A stretch of DNA of 64,000 nt from Eledone cirrhosa (GCA_964016885.1 OZ024743.1:349924200-349988199), one strand, 5' to 3'. Shown: positions 1 through 12,140, counted from the stretch's first letter. The notes: a model not told the origin generated them from the letters alone. Made by a program: numbers and translations.

Positions 1-118
1 AACGCACCAGTGTACTCGATAGTAGTAGAGTGGGTAATCGACAGTTCGGATCTAGCTCTCGAAACAGCCGGAGCTCAGCCGTCATGGTCCTGACTGTTTT
101 CCATATATATTTATATAC
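1..118. repeat. Dispersed repeat shared with 28.4-28.6 kb
   Basis: The first ~110 bases match, with gaps, the segment at 28416-28600 (shared blocks 'aacgcaccag', 'gtagagtgggtaat', 'agttcggatctagct', 'ggccggagctcagccgtc'). In the second copy the same block folds into a long hairpin. No coding potential is visible. The family is not recognised; it may be a flank of a Penelope-like or other foldback element. Confidence 0.6.
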
Positions 119-119
119 T

Positions 120-120
<1 letters not shown>

Positions 121-179
<59 letters not shown>
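121..179. repeat. (CA)n-(TA)n microsatellite
   Basis: A run of CA dinucleotides passes directly into TA dinucleotides. Confidence 0.95.
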
Positions 180-883
180 GATTAGGAGGGTCATTCTACC
201 AGATGAGTTTCATTTCGGTGTTATTATTATTAGTAAGATAATTGATCCATTCCTCGGTTAGTTTAATTTAATTCTCATATTTAGTTGTCAAAGTCTGTCA
301 ATGAATATATTGCTTTTCCGTGTCTCTTCGTTTTAATTTAATTTTATTTAATCCATGCTCAGTGAAATGCAGTTTTTCATCTTTCTATAAAATAGGATTA
401 CATTCTTAACCTCTCAGTCAAAGTTCTTGATATATTTCGGATCACATGTCTTTGATAAATTTATACAACTAAAATCTCTTCAAATTTAGCGTATGGTATT
501 GAAATTGGATGGATATGTTAAATAAAGGAGTTTCATATATAATATGACATGAAATGGTTGTGGGTGTAACGCTGTTGGAATGATAAATATATTCAGTAAT
601 TTTAATCCAGTAGATATCTTTTGACCATCCTTTTATTCTTTTTTTCCTATTTTTTTTTGCTGTTTAGTCAGAGATGGAAGGACACATTTTAGCATCAGAC
701 TTGACTCTGTTTAACATCGGGTAGTCATGTCGAAACAAATACCGCAAGGCAATTTCTACTATGCTCTAATGACTATTCATGACTATAATGATTCAACAGC
801 TAACTATTCTTTAAATAAAAATATAAATTCCATATGAGGAAATAAATGTAATTATTATAAAAAAGAAAATTTTCGCTCTACAT
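180..883. other. AT-rich sequence, nothing recognised
   Basis: No convincing ORF, SINE core or transposase motif is seen on either strand. The only open frames are short and stop-bounded. Confidence 0.5.
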
Positions 884-996
884 TTTCGAATATAAATAAT
901 AATATTCGATTCGTTTGCAATTATGCAAACAAGCCTCAATTTTATAGCCATGTCAGTAGAATGAACCCTTCGTTCTTGCTCTTGTGTTGGCATGTG

Positions 997-1056
997 AACA
1001 GAACTGCAGACACTAATGTTTCTGGGTATCACCCTTCATCAGTACAGCTCACTGTT
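997..1056 (-). ncRNA. Hammerhead-like ribozyme motif, left R1 arm
   Basis: On the minus strand a CUGATGA box (complement of 1036-1042) is followed by a GGGU-GAU-ACCC stem II, then GAAAC and a GUC triplet. The flanks can pair as helix I (five pairs including a G.U, then a second short helix). The base of stem II is an A.A mismatch, so activity is uncertain. It is the mirror copy of the motif at 1275-1336. Confidence 0.5.
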
Positions 1057-1121
1057 CACCTGCCAAACTGTCAGAGCTAGTGAACATATATGCTATTTTC
1101 AAAAATACATTGACTTTCCAG

Positions 1122-1220
1122 TCTGCTAATATGCAAATCGGGCTGATCAGTGGATCTGCTAATATGCAGATCTGACTGATCGGCCAATCTACTAATATGC
1201 AAATCAGGCCGATCAGTCAC
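1122..1220. repeat. Three 33-bp tandem repeats in the R1 loop
   Basis: Units start at 1122, 1155 and 1188, each 33 bp and built around 'ctaatatgcaaatc'. They fill the unpaired loop of the R1 foldback. There are no spacers of a second kind and no cas genes, so this is a plain tandem repeat rather than a CRISPR array. Confidence 0.85.
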
Positions 1221-1274
1221 TGTGTATTTTTGAAAATAGTATATATTTTCACTAGCTCTGACTGTTTGGCAGGT

Positions 1275-1336
1275 GAACAGTGAGCTGCACTGATGAAGGG
1301 TGATACCCAGAAACATTAGTGTCTGCAGTTCTGTTT
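1275..1336 (+). ncRNA. Type I hammerhead-like ribozyme motif, right R1 arm
   Basis: CTGATGA at 1290-1296, stem II GGGT/ACCC (1298-1301 with 1305-1308), GAAAC at 1310-1314, and GTC at 1321-1323. Helix III would be the 2-bp AC/GU pair closed by a short loop, as in retroelement hammerheads. Helix I forms from CTGCA just before the core (1285-1289) with TGCAG just after the GUC (1324-1328), plus AACAG with CTGTT beyond an internal loop. The A.A contact at the base of stem II (1297/1309) departs from the usual G-C pair. Self-cleavage is predicted, not shown. Confidence 0.55.
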
Positions 1337-1446
1337 ACATGCCAACACAAGAGCAAGAATGAAGGGTTCATTCTACTAACATGGCTATAAAATTGAGGCT
1401 TGTTTGCATAATTGAAAACGAATCGAATGTTATTATTAATATTCGA

Positions 1447-2261
1447 AAAACGCAGATAACATTTAATGTAATTATTGCTATCAAGCTCAGTTAATCCCTG
1501 TCAGAGTTCATTCCTATGATCAATGATATTACTGCATTTACATTGTTGATCATTTTTGGAGAACAGTATATATGTGAAGGCATATGGTGTTGTTACTAGG
1601 ATATTAAAATCATTGGATGTAAAATCACAGTACTAAAATCAAGGTACTGACAGGTTATGAGTAGCGTGTTATGCCCTTAAGCAAGATTGATGTTCAACTG
1701 TAAAGAATAAGGTGAACACTGGTAGCAGCTGAAAGATATCTCGGAGACGGACTGGCCTGGAAGAGTATTATAATCTAAAACAAATAAAACCTGGACAAAA
1801 CCATTGGCTTTGGACAGACTTTAACATTATTTTTTATATATCTAACACTACATTGTCTAATATTTCCCTTTTTTAAAAACGAGCGGTCATGTGGATGATC
1901 CCTAACTATGATTAAATCGTATATGTTTCGCCTTATGGTGTATATGCTCTATGTATAAGAGAACCATCTGGATTTTTACGTTAATTATAGGCTATTGTTA
2001 ACAACAAACGGTTTCAGGTTTTGTAGAGCCCCACACTCCCTTAACATACTAGTACAATACTAAACCGTTTGGAAATGAGTTTAGAAATTCATTTTGTGTG
2101 TGTCATTTAATTCAGTTAGATAAACTAGGATTAAAGTTTATTTTTAATACCACATTCACACAAACACACACGGAATAGTATTTATGGATATTTTACGTTT
2201 CTAATTTGTCGTGTCCAATGCTAGATGCTGATGCTATACACATATATATGTGCTATATCAT
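1447..2261. other. Unassigned intergenic sequence
   Basis: AT-rich sequence with no ORF, SINE body or retroelement motif that could be recognised. Confidence 0.5.
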
Positions 2262-2416
2262 GTTTATATGTATGTATGTTTGTATGTATGTATGTATGTA
2301 TGTATGTATGTATGTATGTATGTATGTATGTATGTATGTATGTATGTATGTATGTATGTAGGTATGTATATATGTGTGTGTTTGCATGCATGTTTCTATG
2401 TATGTATGCATGTATA
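2262..2416. repeat. (TATG)n microsatellite
   Basis: Almost pure TATG tetranucleotides to about 2372, then an imperfect tail. It abuts the end of the SINE that follows, as 3'-tail microsatellites of SINEs and LINEs often do. The long open frames here (MYVC / HTYI repeats on either strand) are microsatellite artefacts. Confidence 0.95.
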
Positions 2417-2724
2417 AAGGGGAATGACCCCTTTCGCTCACAAATGACCATGGAATTTGCACTTAGAAGTTTCCCTCCGAGGCACAAGTCCAAGCAAGGT
2501 TGTTTCCCATGCATACTGGCCTACCCACTCCATGCCACCGATGTTGTCCAAGGTAAAGGCAATGACGATTACAGCTTGGCACCAGTGACGTAGCAACTCA
2601 TTTCTTAAATTGAGTAAACTGGAGCAATGCGAAATATAGTATCTTGCTCAAGGACACAACGCATCACCCTGTCCGAGAATCAAACTCACACTAAGTCCAA
2701 TGCTCTAACCACGAAGCCATGCAT
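2417..2724 (-). mobile_element. tRNA-derived SINE, about 300 bp (family distinct from the main one)
   Basis: Read on the minus strand the 5' end is tRNA-like: an A-box region 'tggttagagcattggact' (about 2698-2718) and a B-box-like 'gagtttgattctc' (about 2680-2693). A body follows with 'ccttgagcaagatact', a block seen in several molluscan SINEs. The 3' end runs into the (TATG)n tract. It would be transcribed by RNA polymerase III and depends on a LINE for movement. It is not a tRNA gene: the acceptor stem and T arm do not close. Confidence 0.75.
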
Positions 2725-2849
2725 ACAAATTTGTGTATGTGTATATGTGTGTTCGATAGAAAGCGTGTGCTCATGACAATTTATGGTATCTTTTTATTTT
2801 TATTTTTTTCACATTCTGTATTGTATATGTTGAAGTACATTTGTATATC

Positions 2850-2883
<34 letters not shown>

Positions 2884-3785
2884 GGGGAGGGAGTGTGTGT
2901 GTCTGTGTCTGTATGTGTTCATGTGTATGTATGTGTATGTGTGTATGTGTATGTATGTGCTTACGTATGTAGGATATTCTTTATATTTGCAATGTATTTG
3001 ACAGCATTATATGGAATATACGTATGTCTTAGTAATCATAGCATAAAGTCACCTCTCACAAACAAGACTGACTACCAAATACTTTCATTTGTTCTCCATA
3101 ATCTCCGTAGAGCCACATAACTCTAACTCTCGTTCCTATTTCTTCTCCTCTTCTCATCTACTATTATCCTTGTCACCTTATATCTATGCTTTCCCAACTT
3201 CTTTCTTCTTTCAACATATTTTCTTTACAAAGTAATCATCTACATGTTGTAATAAACCGTCGTGATAATTGCGCCTCGAATTTATCCTTTTAATCTTACT
3301 GACGCGGTTCGGAGATTATCATGAGCACGTGACAGGATTTAACAGATTCTATTGGCTTCTCATCTGAAATGGTTGCAGTCAGTTTTCGTTTTTCAATTAT
3401 TTTTCGCTAGCTTCATTAATGACTGGGGCAAAATCATTACGAATGGATGTCCCGTATAAACAGAGTTTTTATTTAATACAGATCATATATATCATATTCA
3501 CTGCTGTAGAAGTCTTGCTGAACTTTTCGGAATCATACGCAAGCTGTTCAGAGAATACTATATGACGAATGACAGATTGAAGAAGGAGAAGGAGAAAGAG
3601 AAGAGAAGGGGGGAGAGAACGAGATGGGGAGTGACGAGCAGTCTCTCGTAGATAAAACAATTATTTGACTACAAACAATTATTCAGAATAAAACAACACA
3701 TCGCACATACTCACCAGCAGATATACGTTCACATACACTTAATGTACATTATGCGCCTATACAAACTCACACAGAGATATACCCC

Positions 3786-3850
<65 letters not shown>

Positions 3851-3909
3851 ATGTGCGTGTGTACGTAAAAATATATACGTATATGCATACATGCATATAT
3901 ATATATATG

Positions 3910-3951
<42 letters not shown>

Positions 3952-4689
3952 GTGTGTACATAAATATATATCTGTATGTGTATATATGCATATGTATGTA
4001 TATATATTTATATATGCATGTACACATACACACGCATACATATATAAATGTTTGTGCGTGTATGTGAGTGTGTACGTGTGCTCGTGTGTATTCGTGTATG
4101 ACTGAGAGAGAACGCATGTATGTGTTTGTGTAGGTGAATACGTGTGTGTATGTATGTATGCTAGAAAAAGTATGATCGATGGTGATATAGAGGTAGAGAG
4201 AAAAAAGACAGAGAGCGTGGTGGAGGAGATGCAAAACGTGAGTGAAATTCATTGTAAATGTGTAAGTATGCTATTGCTTCATATGTTAGTAATAACATGT
4301 TAGTAGAATGTGTGTGAAGAAATATCTCAGGGAAAATATGTGGAGTGGAAAATAGCATTTGTTCAGCAATAATATAAAATTCCAATAAATAACATTTTTG
4401 CATATTCTTGTGTGTGGGGGGGGGTGCGTGCGTGTGTGTGTGTGTTTTGCTGTTGTTGTTGTTGTTGTTGTGTTTTTTTTTTTTGGGGGGGGGGGTTATT
4501 GGCATGTCGATTATCGCAGTAGATTAGGTTTATAACTAATTGTATGACTATACAATCCTGATATCATTAACACAGAATACAATGACTATGACGAGCATTT
4601 AAACATCTGGCATAATGCTGGAATTAACATTATGATGTTTCGTTATATCGTATTGATAGATAACGTTCGACACGGCGTGAAGAGGGGGA
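2725..4689. other. Intergenic region with microsatellites
   Basis: Contains (TA)n at about 2850-2882, (GT)n at 3801-3848, (TA)n at about 3915-3944, and GT-rich and poly-T/poly-G patches near 4410-4497. The longer open frames here are products of these repeats. No gene is supported. Confidence 0.7.
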
Positions 4690-5690
4690 CTGTGGCAAAT
4701 CCTAGAAAACCTGGGCTTCCAACAAAGTTCCCCACCATGATCACACAGCTCCATGGTGGGCAGCGTGGTCAAGTCACATTGGCAAATGACCTGGCCCAGC
4801 CCTTTTAATCACCAACCGTGTGAAGCAATGTTGCCTTCTTGCTCTCACTCGGTTCATTATATCATTCAGCATGATACTGAAACGAGCCACTAAAGACCTG
4901 CGAGAGGACGAGGAATGCCGATAGAAGCCTCTTCAAACTACGGTGGCTGAAGGAAAACACCAAAATACAGAAAAACTGATCCGGCAGTTTGATGACGATG
5001 CCACACTTGTTGTGCACACTGGAAGAGATATGCAGCGCTTTACTTTATGGTTCTTAAATGCTTCAGACCTATTTGGGCTAGGCGTCTGCTTGAAGAATAC
5101 AAGTCCTCACCCAGCCTGATACCCATGATGCATACCATCCACCAAATATTTCCTTCAAGCAGGCCAAGATAAATGTGGTACAGCAGTTCTGTTACCTAGA
5201 GAGTATCAATTCCACCGATACTAGAATCGACAAGGAATTGGGCAACAGACTAACCAAAACCAGCAGTGACTTTGGGATACAAGAGAGTATGGAAAAATAA
5301 CAACCTCAAAGCAGAGATAAAGCTCAGCGTCTATAGGGCCACTCTACTAAAAACTTAGCTGCGCTGGGCAGAGCATGTTTGCAGAATGGAATACCATCGA
5401 TTGCCAAAAATCGTACATTTTTGGGATATCAAAACGGTGATGCACCCAAGAAGCGGTACACATCCATGCTAAAAAATGACCCTTACCAGTGGAATACAAA
5501 GACGACTGACCGCAATGCTTAGCGCTGCACCACCTCACAGGCTACCTACGCATTTAAGGAAAATTGTCATATCAGTTTTGAGGAGAGGAGAGCCCGGCAG
5601 AAGTTGTGTCAGGATTGAGCCAACACAAACATTTTCGTGCGCAGCTGTGGGCAGATCTACTGATCTCAGATCGGTCATATCAATTGCCAG
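4690..5690 (+). pseudogene. Degenerate non-LTR retrotransposon RT fragment
   Basis: Translated with several frame changes, the segment follows the middle and end of a LINE reverse transcriptase. Near 4736-4800 is a 'HGGQRGQVT...NDLAQPF' stretch, the region before the RT 'GVKQGC' block. Near 4980-5050 is 'FDDDATLVVHT', where the catalytic FADDA-type motif is expected. Near 5355-5390 is the C-terminal 'LRWAGHV' type motif, followed by 'RLPKIV'. Stops and frameshifts interrupt every part, so it is a dead copy. The clade is not certain. Confidence 0.6.
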
Positions 5691-6779
5691 CATCCATGCA
5701 CGTAGGGGAACAGAGGGAACGCAACCTTTAGGTATCTTCGTATCGAAGTCATCGCCATCATTTATAGAGATAACAATGTTATAAGAAAATCTCCATCATG
5801 TTGTTGGCATATTTATACACTAACTTAGCAACATAATATTGTGTTAAATTTATAAGTAAATATCTCGAAATAATCCAGTGATATTTATGTGATTATAACA
5901 GAAAATTTATGAGAAATTTATTGTAGATATACTCTACAGTTTATAAACCATGCTGTGAAAATGTAAACAAATGTGATTAATATTCTGATTTGCTCGTATA
6001 CAAAAATACAGAAGAAATTATCTCTACATGTTTTATAGCAAATTGGTTGTTTCTCAATAGACAAGTACCATTATCTTTCACTACATTAAGGGAGATATAG
6101 TTAAACGATGTTCATATCGAACACGATCTAGGAATTAACTGAGATGCTCTTGACAGTCAGGCGTATAACCTGATTTTTTTTTTATAAGACCAGCGCAAAG
6201 AGGAGTGGGGATCCACTCGGCCTGCTTTCCTTTGCGTATCGGTTATTGCTCCAATTGTCAGAGGATCTGTAAAGGAAATTAATGAAGCCTTTTCCTCCTG
6301 AGACGTGTATTTAATTAAACATGAATTTTAATTAAATAATATCAATGCCTCCTCCCTAACAAAAACACAAAACCGATAAACCTGTAAATTAGCTATATCA
6401 CTAAAACAGTCTAATTCAGAATAAAGCATATATGAACATTTATGTATTATGTTTATATATAATAATGATATTATATTTTCTGCATATATTTTAATCTAAC
6501 ATCTACCTCAGCACCCATGTACGTGTGTTGTATTTCAGGACGTTTAAGCCACGAACAACAGACGCTCAGTTTCAACACTTCAACTGCTTTGGACATAAGT
6601 GGATATATATATGTTGAAATATGTTATGTTTATAATCAATATGTTATATTTCTACTAACTACCCTGCAGTGATGTAGTGAACACTGTTAAGTGTTAAACT
6701 GTGTTGTGTAAAGATACACACACAAGTACACCAAGTCCGAAAATAGAAGATACGAACTCCCACTGTCTTCACCTCCGTC
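5691..6779. other. Unassigned sequence
   Basis: AT-rich, no long ORF and no recognised repeat core. A short poly-T is at 6175-6184. Confidence 0.5.
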
Positions 6780-7835
6780 TCTCACTATTAGGAGCAAACG
6801 GGGTTCCACGCCTTGGCCACCCTACGACTCCGGCGGACATAATAGAGACGGCGTTTCCAGGAGGATGGTAAGGGAGACACACAGGAAGATCCATTCCAGC
6901 TCGTGAGGCTCACACTTGCGGCTCGCCAGCTCAGCGGGTGGTGAGTAGGGAGGTGGCCCTAGGGCCAACAACACCAGAAGTCTCCAATGCTAAGGGCTCG
7001 ACTGCAAACATGCCAGAGAGCGACCAATATTTTGAGATTTTACCCCACTCAGCCCGAAGTGCAGCTGAGCCTGAGTTGGTCGCAGAATACACCAAGTTGC
7101 CGCTGGAGATGGGTCGCTGCATATGGCATCCCAGACGAGGGGTTTACAACTGCGGAACGGGAAAAGGGTCATGCCGTCTGGCTTTTTGCCGTCTCCTCGG
7201 TCCAGTGCCACTGGCTCGAGCTGGGAAGGAATCCTGAAGCATCCAAGCCATGCTCTATGAGGTCGTTGCGAGCAGCCTTACGTGGAATGCGACCCGCACT
7301 CTAACGACAGGACAGCAGATAGAGGTCGAAAGGATCTACGGTGGATCCGCAAAGACATGTGTGTGGCTCGCAGATCCAGAGGCCGAGGCTCAGGGAAATT
7401 CCCGATTCGCAGGCTATCATCCAGTATGGTCGTGGGGTGTGGAGTGGGGTGGCTTTGACTTCAACAGCGGGAAAAGGAGAACGGACGTCTACTGGCCTGA
7501 GTCCGAGCCGATTCCAAATCTCGCAGGCGGTCTCACGTTCCTCGATCACAGTGGGTTCTATTGTTTTGGAGAAACTTGTTGATGTGGACGTAGCAATGGG
7601 TTACCGACGAAAGAATCGCCGGCAAAGCCAGCTAAACTGGGTGGCGGAGTCCAAAGACCACATTCCTAATAGGTAAGGTAGCCATCCAAGTTTGTCAAAC
7701 TTGACGTTACATATCTCCTCGGCTGCCGCTCGGATACAAGTGTCGAGGTCATCAAGAAGAGATGCGTGGCTGTAGCAAGGAGTTCTACGAAGTGTGTAGA
7801 GGAGATGCGTTACTTACTATATGGTACTAAGGTAG
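6780..7835 (-). pseudogene. LINE C-terminal region, copy A
   Basis: On the minus strand, in shifting frames, this encodes the C-terminal part of a LINE protein. There is a Cys-rich block ('CEPHTCLCGSTVD', about 7341-7380), then 'DGKKPDGMTLFPF...LVWDA' (about 7125-7190), then 'GSAALRAEWGKISKYWSL' and 'ETSGVVGPRATS'. The same order is found in copy B at 45.2-45.9 kb on the plus strand. The K-R-P-D-G ... W-D-A arrangement resembles a PD-(D/E)xK-type core, but assigning nuclease function is inference. At least two frameshifts break it, and no RT domain is attached. Confidence 0.65.
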
Positions 7836-8376
7836 AAGACAATATCTACTTATAGATTTTGTAAACAAACTAATTTTATAGTTTATTTACATATAGGATA
7901 AGCTTGAATGGCTAGCATTAAGTATTGATAATACTAACGCATTCTGCTTGAGAATAAATGTGTGTATGGGCCTATTTACAATATATTTACGTTTTAAATA
8001 GCAGAAATACCACCTTCCGGGTCCTTTCCTGCACGTATGTATGTTTGGTAATGTATCTCAATAAAGACAAACTTATAGAAAGGGAAACATACTTTTGTCG
8101 TGCAAATGATACGAGCCCTTACTGACGCATTACATTCTGCGATTTATTGATTTCTAATTTTAACGCATGTCCATGAAAATTGAGGTAAGGTAAAAGTTTA
8201 TTAAATCAATATCGGTAGTTTCCTGATACTTTTATTTTATTGACTCCGGAAGAATTAATACAAAGTTGACCTCAGCATAATTTGAACAATTGTTTAATTT
8301 ATTACATTGACATTTAATTTCTAAAACATGGAGACTCCCGTAACTTAAGTAACCTAAAATGGCATACGAACAAGTA
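7836..8376. other. Unassigned sequence
   Basis: No recognised gene or repeat. The last bases (8367-8389) carry a short ATC/ATG triplet repeat that is the 3' tail of the LINE that follows on the minus strand. Confidence 0.5.
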
Positions 8377-10523
8377 ATCATCATCATCATTCGTCGACTA
8401 CTGTCGAGATGATGGATCTCACTCTCATGCCCCAGAATTCCCTGTCCCTCATCGCTGCCCCTAGGTCCTGTCTACTGATTCCCGTATCCCTAGAGATAAC
8501 GTCAGGGAATGACAGCTTCCTACTACTAGTCAGGCTGGAGTCAGGGTTCCAGAGCAAGAGAGCGGATATGATTTCATTGCCGGAACGCTGACAGTGGCCA
8601 GCAAATTGAACTCTCCGGGATTTTAGAAGGGTAGAGGCTCGAGGGAGTTTGCCATAGATTTTAGACAAGGTGGGATGTCGTTTCCAGGATAGGTTTTGCA
8701 CTCTCATTAAGAGGCGGGTATGTGTGCCATCCAATCTCCTCTCAAGTTGTGATGTTAGTGTCCAAGTTTCGGATCCATAAATTAATATGGGCTTAATGGT
8801 TGCTTGGAATATTTCCAGTTTTAGCTTGTTGGTAAGTTGAGATGTCCATATGGCGTGCATGTCATTGCACGCTGACCATGCCATACCCTTCCTGGTTAGA
8901 AAATCTTTTTTGGAGGAGGAGATATATGAGCCAAGATACTTGTAATCTTCCACCTGCATAAGGGTGGTACCATTAAGGGTTCTGATGGGATAGTTTGGGC
9001 TGTTTGTGCATCTGTTCACATACTCAGTCTTGGATTCGTTGAGGTACAGTCCAACACAGTTGGACGCTTGCTCTAATGACTTCAAAAGACTCGCAGCATT
9101 TTCCAGTGACCGACTGATCAATGCGATGTCGTCAGCAAAGTCGGTGTCGGTTAAGTAATTTTCTGGGTAGCGTGAGCTTCTCCTAGGCTGTAGTTGGTAT
9201 CCCCTATCCTGAATCCTATCCACAGACATGCGCAAAACATAATCCACAACAATGATAAATAGATACGGAGCAAGGGTATCGCCCTGTAAAATTCCAGCGA
9301 GGATTGAGAAAGGTGGTGTTTCCCCATCTGGGGTCAGGACAGTTGATTTGGTATCTGTATACATTACACATATGGCCGCGATGATTTTATCAGGAATCCC
9401 ATAGAGTTGTATAATTTCAAACATCCCCGACCTGTCAACTGAGTCGAAGGCTTTTGAAAAATCAACAAAGATGAGTGCAAGGTCTAGATTGCGGTTTTGG
9501 GACTCCTCTATAAGTCGGCGAAGGCAGAGAATCTGATCTACCTCTCCTAAATCCATTCTGGTTGTTACGAAGGATTGGCTCAAGAAATGGGATTAAGCGG
9601 TTAAGAAGAAGCTTGTTGTATATTTTTGCAGCAATTGCCATGAGAGAAATTCCTCTATAGTTGGTGGCTAAAGAAAGATCTCCTATTTTGGGCATGGGGA
9701 TAATTTGAGCTGCATGCCAGGCGCTAGGTGGTTTATTGGTCTCGAAAGTATGGTTACATAAGTTGAGCAAAAGGATGTGGAAATGCTCATCCTTCCAAAT
9801 CATGGTAGGTATATTATCCGGCCCAAAGGCTTTTGAGGCTTTGAGCTGTTTGATGGCTTCTTTGAGCTCAGGCATTGTGAAAGGAGAGGTGTTGATTCCT
9901 AAAGGCTCTGAAACCTGAACGGATGGCAGTTGATAGTTATCAGGGAGTCTGGCCTTTTTGCCTAGAAGGTTTTTAAAATGAGCAGACCAATTTTCAAGAC
10001 GTTTTTTGGCAGAGCCTCCTTTGATTCTAACTGCAGAGTTTGAGTTTTTGCCTGAAAGATCTTTGACAACCTTCCAAGCAAGATGATGGTGTTTGCTGAT
10101 GTGATGTTGCAATAGCTGATCAATCCTACCTGAGATATAGTCGGCTTCAGCATTAAGATAAGCGTCGTCTAGTGATTTTTTGGCCAAGATAAGCTGTATC
10201 TTTTTCCCTTGAGATGGTGATTGATGGTGAGATTGGGATATTGACCTAAGATGTGCCCTTGCCTCAACTACCTTCTCTGAGGCACTAGCTTTCATTTGGC
10301 TTCGGCTTTTCTTTTTAGGTAGGGTGGCAAGTGCAACTTCCTCTGTCGATTGCTTAAGACAGTCATACACATCCTCAATATTATCGTCATTGATGTCAGA
10401 AGTTGAGAGAGATTGAAATCTGTTATAGACTTGAAGCGTGAAGCTATTGGATAGTTGTTTGTTGGAAGAAACGGCTTTCCAGTCTATTCTTTTCATGGGA
10501 TGAACAAATAATAAGTCCATCAC
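8377..10523 (-). pseudogene. Non-LTR retrotransposon: RT and C-terminal region, one frameshift
   Basis: Two overlapping minus-strand frames (about 10523-9462 and 9583-8387) together encode a LINE protein from the endonuclease-RT linker to the C-terminus. Visible in order: a Lys-rich linker, RT fingers ('LKASKAFGPDNIP', 'YRGISLMAIAAKIYNKLL'), 'NQNGFRRGRS' at the frameshift, motif A 'FVDFSKAFDSV', 'GILQGDTLAPYLF', catalytic motif C 'FADDIAL', and the thumb with 'YKYLGSYIS' and 'GSETWTL'. The upstream frame lacks an AP endonuclease domain, so the copy is 5'-truncated. The 3' end is a (GAT)n tail, usual for LINEs that prime on short repeats. It is close to intact apart from the frameshift near 9520 and so is relatively young. 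The clade is not assigned. Confidence 0.85.
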
Positions 10524-11179
10524 ATCTTTGATAAATTCGAATATGTACCAAATTTCGAATAAATGTTTTTATTGATTCTCGGATATTCCATAGCTTCTAT
10601 CATAGGAGGACGATGTGTATTGAATCTTTTGTAATAAAAGGTAAAACTAGTTTTCATTGACTGGAGAGCAACACTTGCACGACATATTTAGTTTTGCGGT
10701 TTATATACTTTAATACTTCACAACGATAATTATAGTTGCTGTCATTGTTTTATGTGTGGATACACTATGCATATGTGAGTGCATATATGTGCTTGTCTGA
10801 CTGTCTGGGTCAGCATATCTGTTTGTTTGATAATTTCAGTAGGTACGCTATATGTTTTGTTATTGTATTGTCCCACTCAGTCCTAAAGATACTCGTATAA
10901 TGTAAATTCATTTCATTTATTGTTTATTCACTAGTAGCTAAAGCTTTATAAACTACCGATACAACTGTATCGCATTATGCACGGAAATGGTGTTATTGTA
11001 TAACCTGTAGTAGGCGGCCGAAGGAGGAACGTTGTCCGTGTCTCCATTCGTTTCTGTGTTTTATACATGTTTATCTTCAATGTGCTAAATAATTTAGCAA
11101 TATCTCCACTGCTGCCTTAAACCCTTCCTCGCCAACGTTCTTCCCCCTGCTACCCCCAACCCGTACTTAAATATCCTTT
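10524..11179. other. Unassigned sequence
   Basis: No recognised coding sequence or repeat core. Confidence 0.5.
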
Positions 11180-11800
11180 TCGCTGAAACCTGGCATTTCA
11201 GCCATGCCAAATTCCTTAGCCGTTGCCTTCATGTCCATCTCATTTCCCAGGGATTTCGCCTCCACTTCCACGCCACCCACTCTTCCCCCTCACTGAACAC
11301 ATCCTCACCCATTCCCCCGTCTTCTCAAACGCGCCACACTCCGCAACCTCCATCGCGGCCTCCTTTAAACTTTTCTTATTCGCTGTTCCACCTGTCACCA
11401 CATCCTCACCCATTCTGTCATTCTCTTTATCCAAAATCTCTACCACGAACCTTTCTCTTTCCACGCCGCCACCAAACTTCACAAACTAGATTGCCTCCTT
11501 ACCCTTCCTCAACACATGGCCTTGCCATCTCATTCCAATTCTCTTCATAACACCCACCATTGGCTCTATTCCTATTCCTCTCACCAAGTCACTTTCATCC
11601 TTCCTCAACACATGACCCAGCCATCTCATTCCATTTCTCTTATTCTCACCCCACAACCCCACCACGAACCATCCACCCAGCTCACTACCAACACACCCTC
11701 CTCTCATCACTCTCACGTCGCCCAACTTCTCCAACTCCCAGCGAACATATTTGGAAGAAAAAACATGACATAGAGTGCTTGAATCGAATTGCATCCACAA
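11180..11800 (-). pseudogene. LINE C-terminal tail remnant with an internally duplicated motif
   Basis: The minus-strand frame at 11486-11800 contains 'NGMRWLGHVLRKDESDLVRG' and, further on, a second 'GMRWQGHVLRKG'. This is the (M/L)RWxGHVxR motif that closes many LINE proteins, here present twice about 80 bp apart. A second frame (11240-11482) continues with an acidic, charged stretch. RT motifs are absent. It is a dead 5'-truncated copy; the family is uncertain. Confidence 0.5.
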
Positions 11801-11863
11801 ACCCGATAACTCGCCGCACTCCGGGATTACGAAACTGTTGTAGAGCTTCCATCATCAGATCTC

Positions 11864-12056
11864 ATTATGTAATTGGCAGTATCAGTAGAGAGTCGGGCGC
11901 CATGCTTTCCAGCATAGTTACGTCCCTTTACGGTCTGAGTTCAAATCCCGCCGAGGTTCACTTTGCCTTTCATCCTTACGGGGTCGATAAAATAAAGTAC
12001 CAGTAATGTACTGATAATTGCTGGCCTTGTGCCAAAAGTAGAAACAATTATGTAAT
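11864..12056 (+). mobile_element. tRNA-derived cephalopod SINE with 10-bp target-site duplication
   Basis: The element runs from 'ttggcagtatcagtag' (about 11873) through a B-box-like 'gagttcaaatcc', the shared core 'ggggtcgataaaataaagta', and the 3' end 'ggccttgtgccaaaagtaga' ending in 'caatta'. It is flanked by the direct repeat 'attatgtaat' at 11864-11873 and 12047-12056, a target-site duplication showing retroposition. Its 5' end is slightly truncated relative to the copy at 59.2 kb. tRNA-derived SINEs of this kind are known from octopus; the subfamily name is not assigned. Confidence 0.9.
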
Positions 12057-12140
12057 AAGTTTACATTTCCGAGGCAACCCAATCTAAAGACAAAGGGCTC
12101 ATTAACATCTACAACGAACTTCGCATTTTCCTTACTCTCT

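Larger units (their letters stand above)
884..1446. repeat. R1 foldback: inverted repeat of ~220-bp arms
   Basis: The left arm (about 884-1110) reads as the reverse complement of the right arm (about 1222-1446), with few differences. Shared blocks include 'attcgattcgtttgcaatta', 'ttggcatgtgaacagaactg' and 'gggtatcacccttcatcag'. A third copy of one arm lies at 28678-28862. Each arm carries a hammerhead-like core (separate entries). The loop holds three 33-bp direct repeats. No coding sequence remains. By analogy with the coding PLEs at 13 and 33 kb this may be a collapsed PLE-type insertion, but that is inference. Confidence 0.85.

Noticed and set aside
1122..1220. CRISPR-like array
   Set aside because: Three contiguous 33-bp units without spacers, in a eukaryotic genome, inside a foldback loop.
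2225..2593. Long open frames of YVCM / HTYI type on both strands
   Set aside because: Produced entirely by the (TATG)n microsatellite running into a SINE.
2680..2724. tRNA gene
   Set aside because: A-box and B-box-like sequence are present, but no acceptor stem closes; the copy continues into a SINE body.
11223..12006. Plus-strand ORFs of 85-148 codons
   Set aside because: They are antisense shadows of the LINE tail on the minus strand and run into a SINE.
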